A stretch of 44,184 nt of DNA, from the NCBI GenBank assembly GCA_027002265.1, contig JAMOTM010000020.1:1-44184 (forward strand), in the 5' to 3' direction. Shown in pieces: positions 41,787-44,184 of the stretch (the first letter of the stretch is position 1; each line of letters begins with the position of its first letter). The translations under genes and the position numbers were made by a program. The stretch is from Aquificota bacterium (GTDB taxonomy: Bacteria; Aquificota; Aquificia; Desulfurobacteriales; DQVG01). Under the pieces are notes generated by a model. The model was not told where the DNA came from and did no database searches. It was given only the letters and a program-made list of their open reading frames with translations.

Positions 41787-43340
41787 CTATATAAGAGGTT
41801 CTAACATATCTTTAGGAACCTCCAGATTTAAAAGTTTTAATATGGTAGGTGCTATATTTCCAAGAACTCCCAAAATTTTTTCTCCTTCAAAACTTTCTGG
41901 TAAATCTAAATCTTTTATTTTTCTTGGAATAAGATTCTTTACTTTTTGAGAAATTAAAATAAATGGAACTGGATTTGTAGTATGAGCAGTATGAGGTTGT
42001 TTAGTTTTATCATCAAGCATTTTCTCTGCATTTCCATGATCAGCTGTAATAATAATATCAAAACCTTTATCTTGAGCTTTTTCTACAACTTCTTTTAAAA
42101 TTTTATCTAAAACTTTTATAGCTTTTATAGTTGCCTCCAAGTTCCCAGTATGCCCCACCATATCTGGATTAGCAAAATTAGTAACAATTAAAGTGTAATC
42201 TTTATCGAGAGCCTCTAATAAACTATCTTTTACCTTATCTGCGCTCATTTCCGGACACTTGTCATAGGTTGCCACTTTTGGAGAAGGAATAAGCTTTCTT
42301 TCTTCATTTTCAAAAGGTTCTTCTCTTCCACAATTTAAAAAGTAAGTAACATGAGCATATTTTTCGGTTTCAGCTAATCTAAATTGTTTTTTTCTACTTT
42401 TTGAAACAATTTCCCCTAAAATATTTTTAATTTCTTTTGGAGGTACTAAAACATCGAACGGAAAAGTTTCATCATAAGTAGTCATAGTTAAAATATAAGC
42501 TGGCTTCACTTTTTTTTCTCTTTCAAAAGAAGAAAAATCTTTTAAACCAAAAGCAGAAACAAGTTGTCTCATTCTATCTGCTCTAAAGTTATAAAAAATT
42601 AAAACGTCTCCATCTTCTATCAAACCCTCTTTATTTATAATTGTAGGTTTTACAAATTCATCTGTTTCCTCACGATTATAAGCTTCTTTTAAACCTTCTA
42701 AAGCACTATTTGCTTTATATCCTTTTCCAAGAACCATAGCATCATAAGCAAGTTTGGTTCTATCCCATCTTTTATCTCTATCCATAGCATAATATCTTCC
42801 AGATATAGTTGCTATTTTTCCAAGATTTAATTTCTTTATTGTATCTTCTATATCTTTAAGATATTTTTCTGCGCTTTTTGGAGGAGTATCTCTTCCATCC
42901 AAAATTGCATGAATGTAAACTTTTTTTAGACCAAAATCCTTTGCAGCTTTTAGTAAAAATTTCAAATGTTCTATATGAGAGTGGACACCTCCATCCGATA
43001 AAAGACCAATTAAATGAAGTTTATGATTTTTTGCAAGTTCAAAGGCTTTTTTTAGTAAGGGATGTTTTTGAAGTTCACCTTTTTCAAACGCCTTTGTTAT
43101 TCTAACAATATCTTGATATACAATTCTTCCAGCACCTATATTCATGTGGCCAACTTCGCTATTTCCCATTTGTCCCTTTGGAAGACCTACCGCTTCTCCA
43201 TGAGCTAAAAGAAGACCATGGGGATAATTTTTCCATAAATTAAAAAAATTTTCCGGATTTGCAAGCAAAATTGCATTTCCTTCTTTTTTTGTAGAAAAAC
43301 CCCAACCATCTAAAATAATTAAAAGAACTTTATTTTGCAT
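41787..43340 (-). CDS. gpmI: 2,3-bisphosphoglycerate-independent phosphoglycerate mutase
   Basis: Interconverts 3- and 2-phosphoglycerate in glycolysis and gluconeogenesis, with two Mn ions. The 517 residues match the iPGM family: ILDGWGFS with Asp11, then MGNSEVGHMNIGAGR with the phosphorylated Ser61, LSDGGVHSH, ILDGRDTPP, SGRYYAMDRDKRWDR, and the metal motifs NFANPDMVGHTG and TADHGNAE. GGGGG lies before the ATG. It is the first gene of the run gpmI-cysQ-pseB-murF-unknown-proC-DUF77. No other glycolytic gene is in the window. Confidence 0.96.
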   Translation of the reverse strand: MQNKVLLIILDGWGFSTKKEGNAILLANPENFFNLWKNYPHGLLLAHGEAVGLPKGQMGNSEVGHMNIGAGRIVYQDIVRITKAFEKGELQKHPLLKKAFELAKNHKLHLIGLLSDGGVHSHIEHLKFLLKAAKDFGLKKVYIHAILDGRDTPPKSAEKYLKDIEDTIKKLNLGKIATISGRYYAMDRDKRWDRTKLAYDAMVLGKGYKANSALEGLKEAYNREETDEFVKPTIINKEGLIEDGDVLIFYNFRADRMRQLVSAFGLKDFSSFEREKKVKPAYILTMTTYDETFPFDVLVPPKEIKNILGEIVSKSRKKQFRLAETEKYAHVTYFLNCGREEPFENEERKLIPSPKVATYDKCPEMSADKVKDSLLEALDKDYTLIVTNFANPDMVGHTGNLEATIKAIKVLDKILKEVVEKAQDKGFDIIITADHGNAEKMLDDKTKQPHTAHTTNPVPFILISQKVKNLIPRKIKDLDLPESFEGEKILGVLGNIAPTILKLLNLEVPKDMLEPLI

Positions 43341-43382
43341 CTATTTTGCCCCCTTCAGAGCTTTTAAATTTAGGAAGATAAA

Positions 43383-43391
43383 ATTATAGCA
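43383..43391 (-). promoter_or_regulatory. Extended -10 promoter upstream of gpmI
   Basis: TGCTATAAT on the minus strand is an extended -10 with perfect TATAAT (43383-43388), about 43 bases before the gpmI start. No -35 match is seen at 16-18 bases. It would drive the run from gpmI to the DUF77 gene. Confidence 0.5.
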
Positions 43392-43489
43392 GCTTATGTT
43401 TTTAATTTATTTTAATTAATACAATTTTAGATCTAGTAACTTTGCTAAAATAAAATTGCTTTTAGAACCTTTTTAGGGGGAACAAGAAA

Positions 43490-44184
43490 ATGTTTGGAAA
43501 GCTAATAAAAAAAGGTGGGCAAAGTGAGGAATTTAATATAGAAAAGTACTTTAACGAAGCTGCTTTAAAGGATAAAAAAGTTCCTATTATATTTTTTTAT
43601 GAAGAAATTCCCATTTCAGAAAAAATAAAAATAAAAGAATTTAACAAAGATGCAAAAACAATACTTTTGGAGCCTGAAAAAAAATTAGTTAAAGCTTTAA
43701 TGGAAATTACAGATGTGTACTTTAAATTACGTCATAACGATAAAAACATTTTTTTAAAGTCTAAAATTATTTATGGAAGTGAAAAAGGAGTTGAAATAAC
43801 ATTACCTGAACCCGTTGAAGACGACAGAATTTTTAGATTTTATTTAAGAGTTAAAACTTCTGATAGGAAGCCTGTTTTTGTTGAAATTATGGAAAGAGAT
43901 GATGAAAATAAAAAGGAAGAAAAGAAAAAATTAAAAATAAAAGGAAAAGCTAAAGATATTTCAGAAACAGGTATAGGTGTAATTTTAAAAAAAGAGGATT
44001 ACCAAAAAGATAAAAATCTAGAAAACTTTGTTGAAAACATAAAAGAAGATGATATTTATAATTTAAAAATTCATCTTCCACATACTACAGTTGAAACAAA
44101 GGGTCTTATTGTTAAAACCATAGATGAAGAAAAATATAAAAAACTTGGAATTACTTTCGTAGATATAGACTTAGATAGTCGAGA
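43490..44184 (+). CDS. PilZ-domain c-di-GMP receptor, YcgR-like (cut by window end)
   Basis: The reading frame is open to the right edge, with at least 231 residues. The N-terminal ~110 residues look like a YcgR-type beta domain (ALMEITDVYFKLRHN). The PilZ c-di-GMP motifs follow: RxxxR as Arg116-Arg120 in RFYLR, and DxSxxG as Asp156-Ser158-Gly161 in KDISETGIG. A charged Lys/Glu insert lies between them. Such proteins bind c-di-GMP and adjust flagella, pili or polysaccharide output. AGGGGG sits eleven bases before the ATG. With two GGDEF genes in the window it completes a producer-receptor set. The C-terminus is outside the window. Confidence 0.82.
   Translation, partial: MFGKLIKKGGQSEEFNIEKYFNEAALKDKKVPIIFFYEEIPISEKIKIKEFNKDAKTILLEPEKKLVKALMEITDVYFKLRHNDKNIFLKSKIIYGSEKGVEITLPEPVEDDRIFRFYLRVKTSDRKPVFVEIMERDDENKKEEKKKLKIKGKAKDISETGIGVILKKEDYQKDKNLENFVENIKEDDIYNLKIHLPHTTVETKGLIVKTIDEEKYKKLGITFVDIDLDSR

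Noticed and set aside
1-44184. Mobile elements, prophage or integrated island
   Set aside because: No transposase, integrase, att-like repeat or abrupt change of base composition was seen; gene content is core throughout.

Overview
The window reads as chromosomal core genome of an AT-rich, Gram-negative, probably anaerobic and thermophilic bacterium. KdsB and a pseudaminic-acid pair (PseB, PseI) point to LPS-type surface glycans. A rubrerythrin and a COG3581-type (2-hydroxyacyl-CoA dehydratase-like) iron-sulfur protein point to anaerobiosis. Lys/Glu/Ile-rich proteins and a DUF1931 histone-fold protein of the kind known from Aquifex point to thermophily. A Thermodesulfobacteria- or Aquificota-like lineage fits best, but this is inference; no rRNA gene or other marker settles it.

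Layout. 1-442 has no gene: its first ~38 bases look like the leader-proximal repeat of a CRISPR array running off the left edge, followed by AT-rich DNA. Then come tRNA-Leu(CAA), valS, two small membrane-associated unknowns, aroD, hypA-engB, and panD on the opposite strand. Next are a CHASE4-GGDEF cyclase overlapping rimO, and a soluble chemoreceptor followed by thrS and a terminator. 13.4-15.8 kb (minus strand) carries rubrerythrin, a CitE-like gene split by a frameshift, and queC. 15.9-20.7 kb (plus) carries a COG3581 protein, then hom-pheA-kdsB-gatC. 20.7-25.6 kb (minus) carries a zinc-ribbon/Arg-Gly-rich protein under a clear operator-promoter, the operon rplY-pth-rpsF-ssb-rpsR-DUF2232-rplI, and the histone-fold gene. 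25.8-28.9 kb (plus) carries a FetB-like permease, a TPR protein, a small membrane protein and rnhB. 28.9-36.6 kb (minus) is a probable operon mrp-GGDEF-alr-nitrilase-like-mscS-pseI. 36.7-43.3 kb (minus) is a second long run gpmI-cysQ-pseB-murF-unknown-proC-DUF77. A PilZ-domain gene starts at 43490 and leaves the right edge.

Themes. Most genes are housekeeping: translation, amino acids, cell wall, glycolysis. Several strands connect. Alr and MurF both feed the D-Ala-D-Ala part of peptidoglycan. PseB and PseI belong to one sugar pathway although 10 kb apart. Two diguanylate cyclases and a PilZ receptor form a c-di-GMP set. No transposase, integrase, phage gene or cas gene is visible. The items most worth following are the DUF1931 histone-fold protein, the zinc-ribbon/RG gene with a perfect palindrome between its -35 and -10, the nitrilase-fold protein with no cysteine, the frameshifted CitE-like gene and the possible CRISPR edge. 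I did not find a convincing wholly new multi-gene system.
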